Shown: positions 44,780-55,309 of the stretch, one piece after another | Layout of the letters: each line of letters begins with the position of its first letter | How positions within the stretch are numbered: the stretch's first letter is position 1 | From: Kingdonia uniflora | Lineage: Eukaryota > Streptophyta > Magnoliopsida > Ranunculales > Circaeasteraceae | Length of the DNA stretch: 64,000 nt | Assembly: GCA_014058105.1 (NCBI GenBank) | Contig: JACGCM010001129.1 | Location: 3,917,001-3,981,000, forward strand | Direction of reading: 5' to 3' | The notes under the pieces: model-generated | Told to the model about the DNA's origin: nothing | Databases searched by the model: none | The model's input: only the letters and a program-made list of their open reading frames with translations | Program-made: the position numbers and the translations under genes

Positions 44780-46420
44780 TTTCAATCTCGATCATATACA
44801 AATGACGAGCTTGTCCCTGGATTTGATTTTGCTCGATTTCTTTTGTTTTTGCTTATTCTTCGAGAAATTTATGAATGTCGATGACATAATTGTGGAGTCT
44901 TCCAGCTAAGAGGATACGATGAAAGATATGTATGAGGGAGTAATAACTATCAGTTTCATGACTACACACATTATGATACTGACATAAGGGTATGTTTGGA
45001 AGATCTGTAATTGCTTATAGCGCGCGATAACACCCGTCTCCTTTTATCGTCGGTAAGATAGCAGAGAGGGTTGTTGTCATTGGCGACAGAATTGGGACAG
45101 GTTTGTCAGGCTTTCCATCCCTTCTTCTAGTGTTATCAGTGTTTCTATCTTATTGCTTTGGCGCCTCCGTAGTGACTGTTGGTTGGGACGGGGTCGAAGA
45201 TGCTTCTCGAGAACGGATGACGGAGGAGCTTTTCATCTTATCTTTCTTCGATCGTTCCAGCTCGATGTAGTTATTAACCACGTCAATCATTTCAATGACC
45301 ATGTATGGTTTGTGCAGAGTAAGTTCTTCTCGAACTTTTGAGTCGATGTACAAGGCGGAGGTGAATGCCGAAACCACGATTTTAGGGTCTGAATTTCTAA
45401 TCTTCCGTGTTTCCTGTAGGAAACGTTTATAAAAGTTTGCCAAAGTTTCTTTCGCGCCTTACTCGAAGTAAAACAAAGAGTCAACGGTGATTTCGTGCTC
45501 CCTAGCATGAGCGTAGTTGGATTCGAAAAGATGTTACAATTGGCTGAAGATGGTAATGGAGGCTTCTTGGATAGTGTAAAACCATCAGAGTGGTTCTTCT
45601 TTTAGGCTCATGTTGAATAGCCTACACAGTATATGGTTGAGCTTAGAGTATAATCCAACTGCGACTTTGAAATGTCGAACATGTGTAAGCGGATCAGTTA
45701 GGCCTGTATATTGAATGAACTTGGGCATATGAAATTTTTTGGGATGGGCATATTTTTGAGATATGGAGAGATGGGGTTTGTTTTGATTCTATCAAGCACA
45801 GATCGTTGGCCTGAGTTGTCAGAGTTGATGGCTTGGATTATGTTGTTAAGGTCATCTAAAGTAATAAATTGTTGCGGGGGAAGAGGTAGGGCTACAATCT
45901 GAGCAACAAAATTGTTCTGTCCATCCGGTCCCAATCGATCTCTGATGGGCTTCCTTTCTGGCGGAGGGGTTTGATGACGTGTGCGTCGACTTCCTTGGGT
46001 TGTCGAGGCTGAAAAAGTTAAACCAAAATGTCGATAGGCTTTATTCGGATTTCTAGATCTGGATCAAGACATTTGTTGACCATCCTTTCTTGGCCGATCA
46101 TCGCGTTGAACTGCTCTTGATCGATGTTCACTTCGAGCCAGCGGAGGTGAAGTCTGGAGAACAGTGAGTCGATCTTGTGTCCTTCGTAATATTTCCATCT
46201 CTTTTTGATGTGTTTGACTTTGCTGATCTAGGGCTTTTTTACGTTCGTCTCTTTCCATTTGAAGAGCTTAAGCGTGGATACGCTGGTCTTTCAGTCTCTG
46301 GGTTTTTTCTATGGCCATTTGTTTTTGAAGTTCAAGGACTGCACCATGTAGATCAATAGCTCCTGGTATGTCCCGATCTCTTACGGTACTGGAATGGCTT
46401 CTCAAGTTCATGTTTGTCAT
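44780..46420 (-). pseudogene. Ty3-B gag
   Basis: Start MTNMNLRSH at 46420, as in Ty3-A. N-terminal basic and Gln-rich helix (QQSQTHQKEMEILRR), RSEHRSRA linker, then the retrotrans_gag domain at about 45480-45934 (ISPYLKNMPIPKNF, LFNMSLKEE-type), and the downstream MANFYKRFLQETRKI and REELTLHKPYMV segments at 45150-45443. Stops and shifts throughout. Confidence 0.8.
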
Positions 46421-46462
46421 CGGATGGTGTTTAGATTAGAAAATAGTAGAAAAAAGTGTGGT

Positions 46463-46482
46463 TTTTCCACAGACGGCGCCAA
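46463..46482 (-). other. Ty3-B primer binding site
   Basis: TTGGCGCCGTCTGTGGAAAA on the minus strand, one base from the 5' LTR. Confidence 0.8.
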
Positions 46483-46483
46483 T

Positions 46484-47012
46484 TGTAGTGGTGGGCTTTC
46501 CGGGAGGAAAATCTTTGCCAATACTTATTTGTAAAGACTGCAATTAAACTAGATGAATAAGATTTTACGTGGAAAACTCAGTAGAAGCTGAGAAAAACCA
46601 CGACTTCGAGGAGGGTTTTGATGTAAAATCCAGTATATTGCTAATTATTACAGAGATTTTGTATAATAGTGGGGTTATGAAGTTATAATTGGTAATATGG
46701 GAGGATTTTTCTCTGTCTAAGAACCTATTCTATGCCTATATTTATAGTGTATACATGCAGTTTTACAAGAAAGAAACAGTCTCCTATTCCGGGAGGAGTG
46801 GGCGAACTTCGCGGATCTCGAACAACTCTTTCTTGACCAGGCACAACGGCTACTTCTGTTAGGTCGTGGGGATATAAAATCTTCTAGAATATTGAGGTAT
46901 CTTCAACTGTAATGTATTGCCTTCTCAAATGTAGGTCTTCAGTTATGTATGGCTGTCTTCGACTACACTCTGCCGGTTTATTCTTGTCGAATCTGGGGAA
47001 TATGTTACTACA
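46484..47012 (-). repeat. Ty3-B 5' LTR
   Basis: Begins TGTAGTGGTGGGCTTTCC and ends GTTACTACA, then AGATT of the target duplication. Confidence 0.93.
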
Positions 47013-47017
47013 AGATT

Positions 47018-47770
47018 GCAGGAGTGATCTTCGCATTTCAAGCTTTTGCAGATCATATTGTCGATGTAGACTTCCATAATTGTGCCGAGATGATCTTTGA
47101 ACATTTTAGTCACAAGTCTTTGGTAAGTAGCTCCTGCATTCTTTAACCTAAAAGGCATTACTTTATAATAGTAGAGACCTCTTTCGGTAATGAAGGTTGT
47201 TTTTTCCTGATCTTCTTTGGTGAGTGAAACCTAGTTTTAGCCAGAGGCTGCATCCATCATAAAAAGAAGTTCATGCCCTGCGACAGAGTCGAGAAGTTGT
47301 AGAATTAGTGGTAGCAGAAAACTGTCCTTGGGTGTGAACTTGTTGGGTTATGTGAAGTCAACACAGACCCTGATCTTTCTATTTTTCTTCGGTACTGCTG
47401 CGATATTAGAAACCCACTTCTGATACTTAGCTTCCCGAATAAATCCTACCCGAAGGAGTTTATCAATCTCTTCGTTCACTGCATCGCGGAGGCGGGGAGC
47501 TAAATTCCATCATTTCTAAATGATAGCTTTATTGTCTAGAAGGAGGTTAAGTCGGTGGCATACGATTAATGGATCGATACCAGGCATTTCTTGGAAAGTC
47601 TAGGCAAAGATGTCGATGTTTCTCTCAAGTAGCTGGATCATGGCTTCTTTTTTCGTTGGTTGATAGTTGGATCCGATGAAGGTGGTACATCCTGGACCAT
47701 CGAGTTCTATAGATTTGACCATCTCGGTGTCATGCTACTCAAATATGGGTGATTCCACTTGTTGTAGTTG
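47018..47770 (-). pseudogene. Ty3-C reverse transcriptase, upstream part
   Basis: Minus-strand RT from the lead-in (MPGID-type region) to the active site, with FRLKNAGATYQRLV, HLGTIMEVYIDNM and KCEDHS. The YIDD box reads YIDN: the second catalytic Asp is Asn. The frame is cut at 47013 by Ty3-B and resumes at 34597. Stops are present near the FPLP region. Confidence 0.85.
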
Positions 47771-48330
47771 CTATGCCTTGAGAAGTTTTGTTGTATGAGG
47801 GTTGGTTGTGGTATTTTCGCACATATGTGCAACTACTTGGCTACCTTTGATTTCGTAGATTCTGTGATATGTTGGAAAATGCAATGCTAGATGATAAGTA
47901 GAAGGCACTGCTTTGATTGAATGTAACCAACTGCGTCCCAAAATTCTTAAATATTTGGACTCAACATCGATGATAAGGAATTTTACGAATGTAGTTTTTG
48001 ATCCTGCCTGAACTGGTAGAGTAATTTTTCCTGTGGCCGATTCTTTCAAACCATTAAAGCCAGTGATTGTTGATGTCAAAACTTTGACTGAGTCTGTGAG
48101 GCCTAGGACTCTAATTGTTCTTCTGAACAATGCATCTATCGTACTTCCTGTATCGACGAGAAGCTTATGTAAGTAGTCCTGTCCGACTTTGAGCATAATG
48201 ACGAGAGGGTCATCATAAGGGTATTTATCGTGGCTGGTGTCACAGTCATCGAAGTTAATATGCTAAGGATGCTTCGATTTGCTTAAGCTTGGGAGAAGTT
48301 TTGCTGATTTATCTGAGGAGGTCATTTTAT
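47771..48330 (-). pseudogene. Ty3-C aspartic protease
   Basis: The frame 47771-48196 starts MLKVGQDYLHKLLVDTGST with the catalytic Asp kept, then ITGFNGLKESATG, ILGRSWL-equivalent RILGRSWL and AVPSTYHLALHFP, ending NPHTTKLLKA. The upstream HDKYP-type segment lies in the same region after a stop. It is the least damaged of the three proteases. Confidence 0.8.
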
Positions 48331-48415
48331 AACAGGATGTAATCCGATCATCTTGCTTTCTTTTCTTCCCTTTTTCAATCTCGATCATATACAGGTGACG
48401 GGCTTGCCCCTGGAC

Positions 48416-50023
48416 CTAATTTTGTTCAACTTCTTTATTTTTTGCTTCTTTTTCAAGAAACTGTTGGATGTCGATGACATAATTATGAAGTCTTCCAGCT
48501 AATAGGATACGATGAAAGATTCGTATGAGGGAGTAGCAGTTGTCAATTTTGTGACTATGCACATTGTGATACTGACATAGAGGTCTGTTGGGGAGATCTA
48601 GAATGGTTTGTGATGCACGATAACACTCATCTTCCTTTATCGTTGGTAAGATAGCAGAGAGAGTAATTGTCATTGGTGGCAGAACCGAGACTGGTTTGTC
48701 AGGTTTGTTGTCTCTTCTTCTATTATTGTCAGTATTTCTGTCGCGTTTCTTGGGTGCTTCAGTAGTTATCACTTGTTGGGATGGGGTCAAATATGTGTCT
48801 CGAGAATGGATGACAGATGAGCTCTTCATCTAATCTTTCTTTAATTGTTCTAATTCGATGTAATTGTTATCTACATCAATCATTTTTGTGACTATTCTCG
48901 GCTTGTGCAGAGTAAGCTCTTCTCGAACTTTAGAGTCAATGCGCAGGGCGGAGGTGAATGCTGAAATGATAATCTTGGGGTCTGAGTTCCCAATTTTCCT
49001 TGTTTCCTGAAAGAAACGTTTGTAAAAACTTGCCAATGTCTCTTTGGCACCCTGCCCAATGAAGAATAAGGAATCGACAGTAATCTCCCACTCTTTAGCA
49101 TGAGCATTATTGGCTTCGAAAAGATGCTACAACTGGCTGAACGTAGTGATGGAGGCTTCTTGGATGGTATGCAACCACCGGAGTGGTTCTTCCTTTAGGC
49201 TCATGTTAAATAGCCTACACAACATGTGGTCGAGTTTGGAATATAACCCAACTGCGGCTTTGAAGTGTCGAACATGGGTAAGCGGGTCAGTTAGGTTTGC
49301 ATATTGAATAAACTTTGGCATATGGAATTTTTTTGGGATGGGCATAACTTTGAGATGTGGAGAGATGGGATTTGTCTCGATTATGTCAAGTACAAATTTT
49401 TGGCTTAGGATGTCAGAGTATATGGCCTGAATCCTGTTGTTGAGGTCGTCCAAGGTGACGAACTGTTACGGGGGAAATGGTAAGGCTGTGACTTGAGGAA
49501 CAAAATCTCCCTGTCCTTTTGGTCCCAATCGATCCCTGATTGGTCATCTTTCGGGTGGGGGAGTCTTATGATGCGTGCGTCGACTTCCTTGAGTTGTCGA
49601 TGCTGAGGATGTTAAACCAAAATGTCGAGAAGCCCTATTTAGATTTCCAGATCTGGATCGAGATATTTGTAACTCGTCTTCTCTTGGTTGATCATCACGT
49701 CGAATTGCTCTTGATCTATGCTCACTTCGGGCGAGTAGAGGGGACGTCTGGTGGCCAGTTATTTAATCTTGTATTCTTCTTAGTCTTTCCATATCTTTAT
49801 AATATATTTGACTCTGTTGATCTAAGGCTATCTTTCGTTCGTCTCTCTCTATTTGAAGAGCTTGAGCGTGGACGCGTTGATCTTCCAGTCTTTGGACTTT
49901 TTTTGTAGCCATTTGTTTATGAAGCTCGATTACTCCACCGTGCAGGTCGACAGTTCCTGGTATCGGATTAATTTCTTGATCTCTTACGATACTGAAATGG
50001 CTTCTTAGGTTCATGTTTATCAT
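48416..50023 (-). pseudogene. Ty3-C gag
   Basis: Starts MINMNLRSHFS at 50023. Helical N-terminus (HKQMATKKVQRLED), capsid-like domain at 49127-49453 (PKFIQYANLTDPLTHVRHF, HMLCRLFNMSLKEEPLRWLHTIQE), then MASFYKRFFQETRKI. The knuckle LCQYHNVHSHKIDNCYSL is the full C-x2-H-x4-H-x4-C-like pattern that decayed in Ty3-A. A basic MKSSSVIHSRDT segment precedes it. Confidence 0.8.
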
Positions 50024-50065
50024 CAGACGGTTTTTAGACCAGTGTTGGTAAAGAAAAAGTGTGGT

Positions 50066-50085
50066 TTTCCCACATACGGTGCCAA
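50066..50085 (-). other. Ty3-C primer binding site
   Basis: TTGGCACCGTATGTGGGAAA on the minus strand, one base from the LTR, with one change from Ty3-A. Confidence 0.75.
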
Positions 50086-50086
50086 T

Positions 50087-50583
50087 TGTAGTGACGAGTT
50101 TTCCGGAAGTAAAATCTTCACCAATACTTATTCGTAAGGAGAATGCAATAAAGACTAGATAAGCAAGATTTTACGTGGAAAACTCAATAAAAGCTGAGAA
50201 AAACTATGACCTCGACGAGGATTTTATTGTAAAGTCTAGTAAGATGCTAGTTATTATAAGCTTTTGGAGTGATAGTAGGGTCAGGAAGTAAAGGATGATA
50301 GAGTTGCATATTCTTAGATCCCGAATCATCTATTCTCTGCCTGTATTTATAGTAGATACATGTAGTTTACAAAAAAGAAAGAAACAGTCTCCTATTCCGG
50401 GGGGAGCGGGAAAACTTTACGGATCTCTAACAACTCTTTCTTGACCAGGCACAATGGCTACTTTTAGTTGGTTGAGGACTTGAGGTATCTTTATGAATGC
50501 CATCTGTCTTCGATCATGAATGGCTGTCTTCGACTACGCTTTGCTGGCTTACTCTTGCCGAATCTGGGGAATATGCTACTACA
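50087..50583 (-). repeat. Ty3-C 5' LTR
   Basis: Begins TGTAGTGACGAG and ends GCTACTACA. It is related to the Ty3-A LTRs more than to Ty3-B. The next bases, CCAAT, would be the right-hand target duplication in copia-2; the left copy was removed by deletion. Confidence 0.88.
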
Positions 50584-50800
50584 CCAATGCATACAAAGAC
50601 TCTATATCAACCGCCAGAACTACTGAATCTGCCCGAAACTGCTTTGACAACTTGATAAAATATTTTATACTTCGCACCCTTTCAGTAATCTCACGGACCA
50701 CACTTTCAGCCATACCAAACTCTTGTAGTATCATTGAGATCTTCTCAAGCCTTTCAATCCTAATAGATGCTTTATCTATAACAAACTTATCACAGCAAAA
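50584..50800 (-). other. Unidentified open frame inside copia-2
   Basis: About 72 codons open on the minus strand, containing DKASIRIERLEKISMIL, EFGMAESVVREIT and [15 protein letters not shown]. It follows copia integrase sequence directly but is not copia-like. It ends at the Ty3-C LTR. It may be captured gene sequence; no family is recognised. Confidence 0.35.
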
Positions 50801-52293
50801 TTAATTACCATGACCCAAGATGCTTCAACTTTGAGCCCACCTCAATCTCAAGCCAAGCTTTCCATCTAGCGAAAATGTCAAACCAATCCGTTTCATTCTT
50901 CAAAAAATGTACATAAAGCTCTTATTGGAATCACCAATAAAAATAACAAAAACATGAAATCCCCCGTTCGAACTAACTCTAGTCAGTTCCCATACATCAT
51001 CGTATAAGTGGTTCGATCCCATATTCTATTTTCTTCTCTTTCTAAAAAACCCAAGTTTCTCTTGCTTCACCAAGACAACGTCTTCACAAAAGAACAAATC
51101 TAGCGATTTTAACTTGTCAGGTCTTCCACTTGAGAACAATGCTTTCATCCCAATACTCACGCGACCAAGTTTTTCATGCCATGCTCTAGAGTCCACCATC
51201 GAAGTAACAACACCAATAATCTCATCATTAGCGCTACACATTCCTAAGTACGCATATTGTCTTTTGTCCCAAGCTAAAATAGTAGCATCCTTCATGATTG
51301 CAAAACCATCATCGCCGAAGGTAGCCAAAAGACCCAAGTCTGATGGTTGGCTTGAAAACATATTTCTAGCCATACTAGACACATATTGCATTGTGTTCAA
51401 ACTTAACGAATTATCATTCGTTAATGCAATCCAAAAATCTCTACTATCTACTATGTGATAACACTCATCATAGCTAGACAATTCGCTTTTACCCGACGTA
51501 ATTTCCAATGGAGCATCCAAGTCTAACCTTGACTTTTTACAACACCATAAAATAACTGCCATAACTTATCCAGAGTACCATGAATTACATTACATGGTTT
51601 ATCCCGAATATCACAAGTCATATCAACCAAATTATTAGAAATAAATTTTGAGGCACTATCGGAATTTTTACCTTCCCCGGAGAAAGCCACCGAACGTCTC
51701 TTTACAAATCATCTCTTCTTCGTCGATCTACAATCTTCCTTCTTATGACCAACTTTACCGTAATTCCAACAAATATCTTGTTGATTGCAATTCCATGCCT
51801 TTATGCTCCTTTTACTTCTATTTTCAATATGTGAAACTCTCTTTCCTCTAACTTCAACATCCGAGTAATTACCCGATGTTAACGACGAAGCTCCAAGATG
51901 TATTACGCGAGAATCATCACCAAAGACTTTAACCACGTCGCTAAAAGTAACCCGTTTACAAGAATTTGAAACACTCACAACACACTTCTAAGCATTTAAA
52001 TCACTCAAAGTTGATTCAAACATCTTTGATAGTTTGTCTATCATCACTAATACGGTACTCACCTTAGGTAATTTAAAAGAAATAGAACTTGAGAGTGCTG
52101 AACGAACTTTACCTAGAACATCTCGATCTAGAAGTTCCCACTCCAATTAATCCATATCGGCTGGCTTCGTTGAAATACCTCTTAGAAGAAAATCACAATC
52201 CTCCGCAAGAAGAAAATCCTCTACTTGCATCTTCCGAATCCCAAAGTTCAATCCATTGAATTCACCGATTTCTAATTTCTCCATATCGGCCAT
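50801..52293 (-). pseudogene. copia-2 gag, protease and integrase start
   Basis: Starts MADMEKLEIGEFNGLNFG at 52293. Gag runs to the knuckle CWNYGKVGHKKEDC, where the second Cys of CCHC is Tyr. After stops, 51026-51562 carries a protease remnant, IVDSRDFWI, with Arg for the Gly of the DSG active site, and the pre-integrase zinc segment RAWHEKLGRVS and CEDVVLVKQEK. Integrase begins with LKNETDWFDIFARWKAWLEIE near 50880 and is lost shortly after. The middle of gag appears shortened relative to copia-1. The polyprotein is non-functional. Confidence 0.8.
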
Positions 52294-52322
52294 CGCTCTA
52301 ATCATACAAGCCCTAACCTTCA

Positions 52323-52334
52323 CTCTGACACCAG
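52323..52334 (-). other. copia-2 primer binding site
   Basis: CTGGTGTCAGAG on the minus strand next to the LTR, a variant of the copia-1 site TGGTATCAGAGC. Confidence 0.7.
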
Positions 52335-52335
52335 T

Positions 52336-52970
52336 TGTTAAGAATCAAGGTAGCTAATCCCAATCTCTCGCCCTAAGAATAATTTACAGAAACACCAATT
52401 GAGAAATTAAACGAAAGACAAAACACAAATGATTTACCCGGGAGAGGAAAGTGGAAAACTCTTACGGATAAAAAACTACTCCCTGCAAACAATCCACTAT
52501 AATCAAACTAGCTACATGATCTCTCTAAGCTTCTCAAGCTTTAATGGATTCTCTCAAATTTTAGCTCTATAAAATTAAACTCACACAGAGAAAAGATATA
52601 TTAAACAAATAAACTAAGTCCTCTTTATATATTAGAAGACTAATTACAAGTAGAACGGATCTTGAGGCAAACTCAACGTCACAGACGACCTTCCAAGACA
52701 ACCAACGCATATCTCATTTGAACGAAACACAAACTCGTTTGAATGACTTTTACGACTAAAGGTTTCCAGCCCTAGAAACATATAACTCGTTTGATCAACA
52801 TCCAAGCTCATTCGAACGACTTTGACGAACCAAGTTCCAAAACACGAAATAGATAACTCATTCGAATGCCATTTAAGCTCATTCGAACAAGCTCATTCGA
52901 ACGACATCCATTTTTGTTCGAATGACTTCGACAATTTCAGTTCTTCAACAATTCGAATTCACACTCAACA
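52336..52970 (-). repeat. copia-2 right LTR
   Basis: Begins TGTTAAGAATCAAGG and ends CACTCAACA, 635 bp. It carries an array of CTCGTTCGAACGA-type palindromes (52700-52925). It is flanked by PBS on the left and by PPT on the right, so it has internal sequence on both sides. Confidence 0.88.
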
Positions 52971-53086
52971 ATCTCCCACTTAAAATCGAATCCCGTAACC
53001 CATCTCCAGATCTCCAAATGAATTGCTCACACTACCTGGACCTTCAATCATGAAGACCCACTTACAAAATTTCATAATCTTCAACA
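52971..53086 (-). other. Extra copia 3' internal segment with PPT outside the LTR
   Basis: ATCTCCCACTT (PPT read backwards), then CCCATCTCCAGATCTCC, AATGAATTGCTCAC, ACCTTCAATCATGAAGACCCAC, matching in reverse the 3' internal end of copia-1 (26262-26362). It ends CTTCAACA, followed by the TSD-like TATTG. Confidence 0.85.
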
Positions 53087-53091
53087 TATTG

Positions 53092-54890
53092 CATATCTGG
53101 CTTTGTCTGGTAGTTGATTGACATATCAGCTAGTCTCTCTCCCGTGACTCGGATAACGTATTGTATAGACTCTGGATATGCCGCATACTGCATTCCAACA
53201 TTTTTATGACACAATTCATCCACACTATACCTAGGTGGACACGGGTGTGGTACCTGCATGGCCAGGATTGGTAGTCGTCTACATTCTCCGTTGGTTCCTA
53301 TCATATTCATGAACCATCCCATATCATGATCCTTGCCGGTCGCATCAACACCATAGTTTTTTACTTGAGAAGACGTAACCAAAATTGAAATAGGTGGTAC
53401 CCGTACATCGGGCTTAACTAGATTATGCCCGACCATCCATATATTTCTGGCCCTCTTGAGTAAAGTGCAACCGATCTTGGGATTTGGATGAGCCAAACGC
53501 CAATATGTTATGTAATCCACGTCATCAATAAGATAATGTTTACATCGTAGAAGTCCAGATCTTTGAGTTCCTGATAGAACTCTCAATCGTACCGCTGAAA
53601 TTCCATAATTTCTTGGGGGAGGGGGGTCATAGGGAACACTAACATACCTGGTATTCTGATGCGTACACTGGTCTCCCAAATACCAAAGTGTACCCAACCC
53701 GTATGGGACTAAAACCAATGGAACCCTTTCAAACTAAGCATTTTGGCATGTCTTACCTCTGGACGGATTGATTGTCTAGACCTCACCCATGGTTGTCGAT
53801 CAATGTTGGTTATGTCATTTCATTATATCATTTCTCTGATCACAACAAAAGAATGATGAATTTCATACCCCGAACTGGCCCTTTCATCCCTTCACGCACC
53901 CATATGGGGATAAATATAGTTGAAGTTTGAAACCTTCACTAGATGCATTCCAACCCGACAGTACTCAAAGAACTAGAACTCCAAAAAGCATAAACACCTG
54001 TGACTGATCTCTTATCCTTTTCATTCTTCAGAACTGAGACATCATCTAATCCTCGATACAAAACTGCCATAATTGGAGTACCCCAGTCAAACTTTGACGC
54101 ACCTATAATATGGTGGTCTGTCAAAGCTACAAGATAACCCGCCGGAAGAGATATGCTAGCATTTGAGTAGAAGATATTACCCATCATATATGCAATAAAT
54201 GCCCTCGCATATACGATATCCATGTCTTGGTTGTAATTGTTAAGTTTATGATTCAAAGCCGCTTTTCAGGTTTTCAAATACGCAAGAGTGATGCTACCAT
54301 ACCTGATGTCATTGGTTGTGATTATGGAAAACATCTTTTCTACTTTATCAAACCTCGAGTACTTATCGTCGTACGGGAGTTCGAGACCCATCCCAAAAAA
54401 TAAGCCCGTTAGCATGACGAAGTCTAACGGCATAAAGCCAAGCTCCCCGCAAGGGAAGTAAAATATATGGGTGAAGGCCACCACCGTTCCATGAGAGCAT
54501 GAATCAAGCGGTTATCAGAGTTTCCTGCCTTAATAGGCAAAAACTCTTTGAAACCCATATCGTTGGCCAACCTCTTCAACGTCAGATACTTGGCAATCCA
54601 TTGGTACCACTTCAATATCTTATCAAGTGATCCCCTACATTGTATTTGATCTTGGTTCTACAAAAAAATACACATTAACATATTAAATTTTTATTCCGGC
54701 ATTTCGTCGAATATTTCGCAAACAACATTAATAATACATAAATTTTACACAAAAAGTTTACCGGCAATTCCTCTGATTCAATAGAAATATGGACCCAATT
54801 GTCTGGGAGAATATCCACACAGTGTAAATCCTTGAGGGTTGGGGTGAGATCATTTTCTATGAGGTGTAACGACCACATATTGGTTACCAA
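53092..54890 (-). pseudogene. PMD (MAIN-like) gene copy 2
   Basis: Plant mobile domain protein of the PMD-C type. Host members (MAIN, MAIN-LIKE) act in the nucleus in genome stability and silencing. Exon 1 ends at about 54767 (MWSLHLIENDL..., DILPDNWVHISIESEELP) with a GT donor; the acceptor is at about 54658. Next comes KWYQWIAKYLTLKRLA, GFKEFLPIKAGN and LIHALMERWW, a frameshift, then FYFPCGELGFMPLDFVMLTGL, LPYDDKYSRFD and ITTNDIRYGSITLAYLK. Then follow MDIVYARAFIAYMMGNIFYSN, ASKFDWGTPIMAVLYRGLDD, ERASSGYEIHHSF, and RARNIWMVG, SSQVKNYGVDATGKDHDMGWF. The C-terminal codons are split off to 32024 by copia-2. Several shifts show decay. Confidence 0.75.
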
Positions 54891-55132
54891 TTCTTTCCCC
54901 CTTCGTTTAACTTTGGAGCTTGCGTTACGTCTTGTTTTGGGAAAACATAGCCCGACCGCAAACTAGATTCTCCCGATATTGTTATTATATTAATAGCGTT
55001 GAATTATTAATAAAAATGTGGGGGTTGGGAAACTTGAGGAATAAGTTGGTTTTGGGCGTAGAGGCGATTTTGAGGAATGAAGGAATAATGTATGAGGGGA
55101 GGGAGTGGCTCGAAGTTAGCAGTTGATGTTGC

Positions 55133-55293
55133 ACAGTTCTGAACTGCGCGACAATATTTAAAAAAAAAATGTGGCATTGTCTGATTGGTTCTCATTCCCC
55201 ACAGTTCTGAACTGCGCGTATGGTTTAAACGTTAATGATAAAGACACGTGGCTAGATTGTGGACGTAGATTGTGCCCCACAGTTCAGAATTAC
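55133..55293. repeat. Right subterminal palindromes
   Basis: ACAGTTCTGAACTGC at 55133-55147 and 55201-55215, and a weaker ACAGTTCAGAATTAC at 55279-55293. They mirror the left pair. Confidence 0.7.
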
Positions 55294-55309
55294 GGTGAGT
55301 AATATTCAC

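Larger units (their letters stand above)
34598..47012 (-). mobile_element. Ty3-B: Ty3/gypsy Tat-like element, all domains present
   Basis: 12.4-kb element with two LTRs (528 and 529 bp) and exact target duplication AGATT (34593-34597 and 47013-47017), lying within the RT region of Ty3-C. From right to left it has PBS, gag, protease, RT, RNase H, second RNase H, integrase, a short tandem repeat, then plus-strand extra ORFs, PPT and 3' LTR. LTRs differ by roughly 12 percent by eye, mostly C-T and G-A changes. Catalytic residues are lost in protease, RT and integrase. Confidence 0.93.
32025..53086 (-). mobile_element. copia-2 complex (holds Ty3-C and Ty3-B)
   Basis: Minus-strand Ty1/copia element inserted in the end of PMD copy 2. 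The flanks CATTG (32020-32024) and TATTG (53087-53091) form a target duplication with one mismatch. The parts visible are a truncated LTR (32025-32591), part of gag-pol (50584-52293), a PBS, a full LTR (52336-52970), and beyond it a further 116 bases of internal 3' sequence with PPT. Ty3-C, itself holding Ty3-B, occupies 32592-50583. The 3' part of copia-2 pol has been lost, with a deletion fused at 32591/32592. Confidence 0.8.

Noticed and set aside
54920..55126. Plus-strand ORF of 68 residues upstream of PMD copy 2
   Set aside because: Opposite to the PMD gene, in its probable promoter; no family resemblance.
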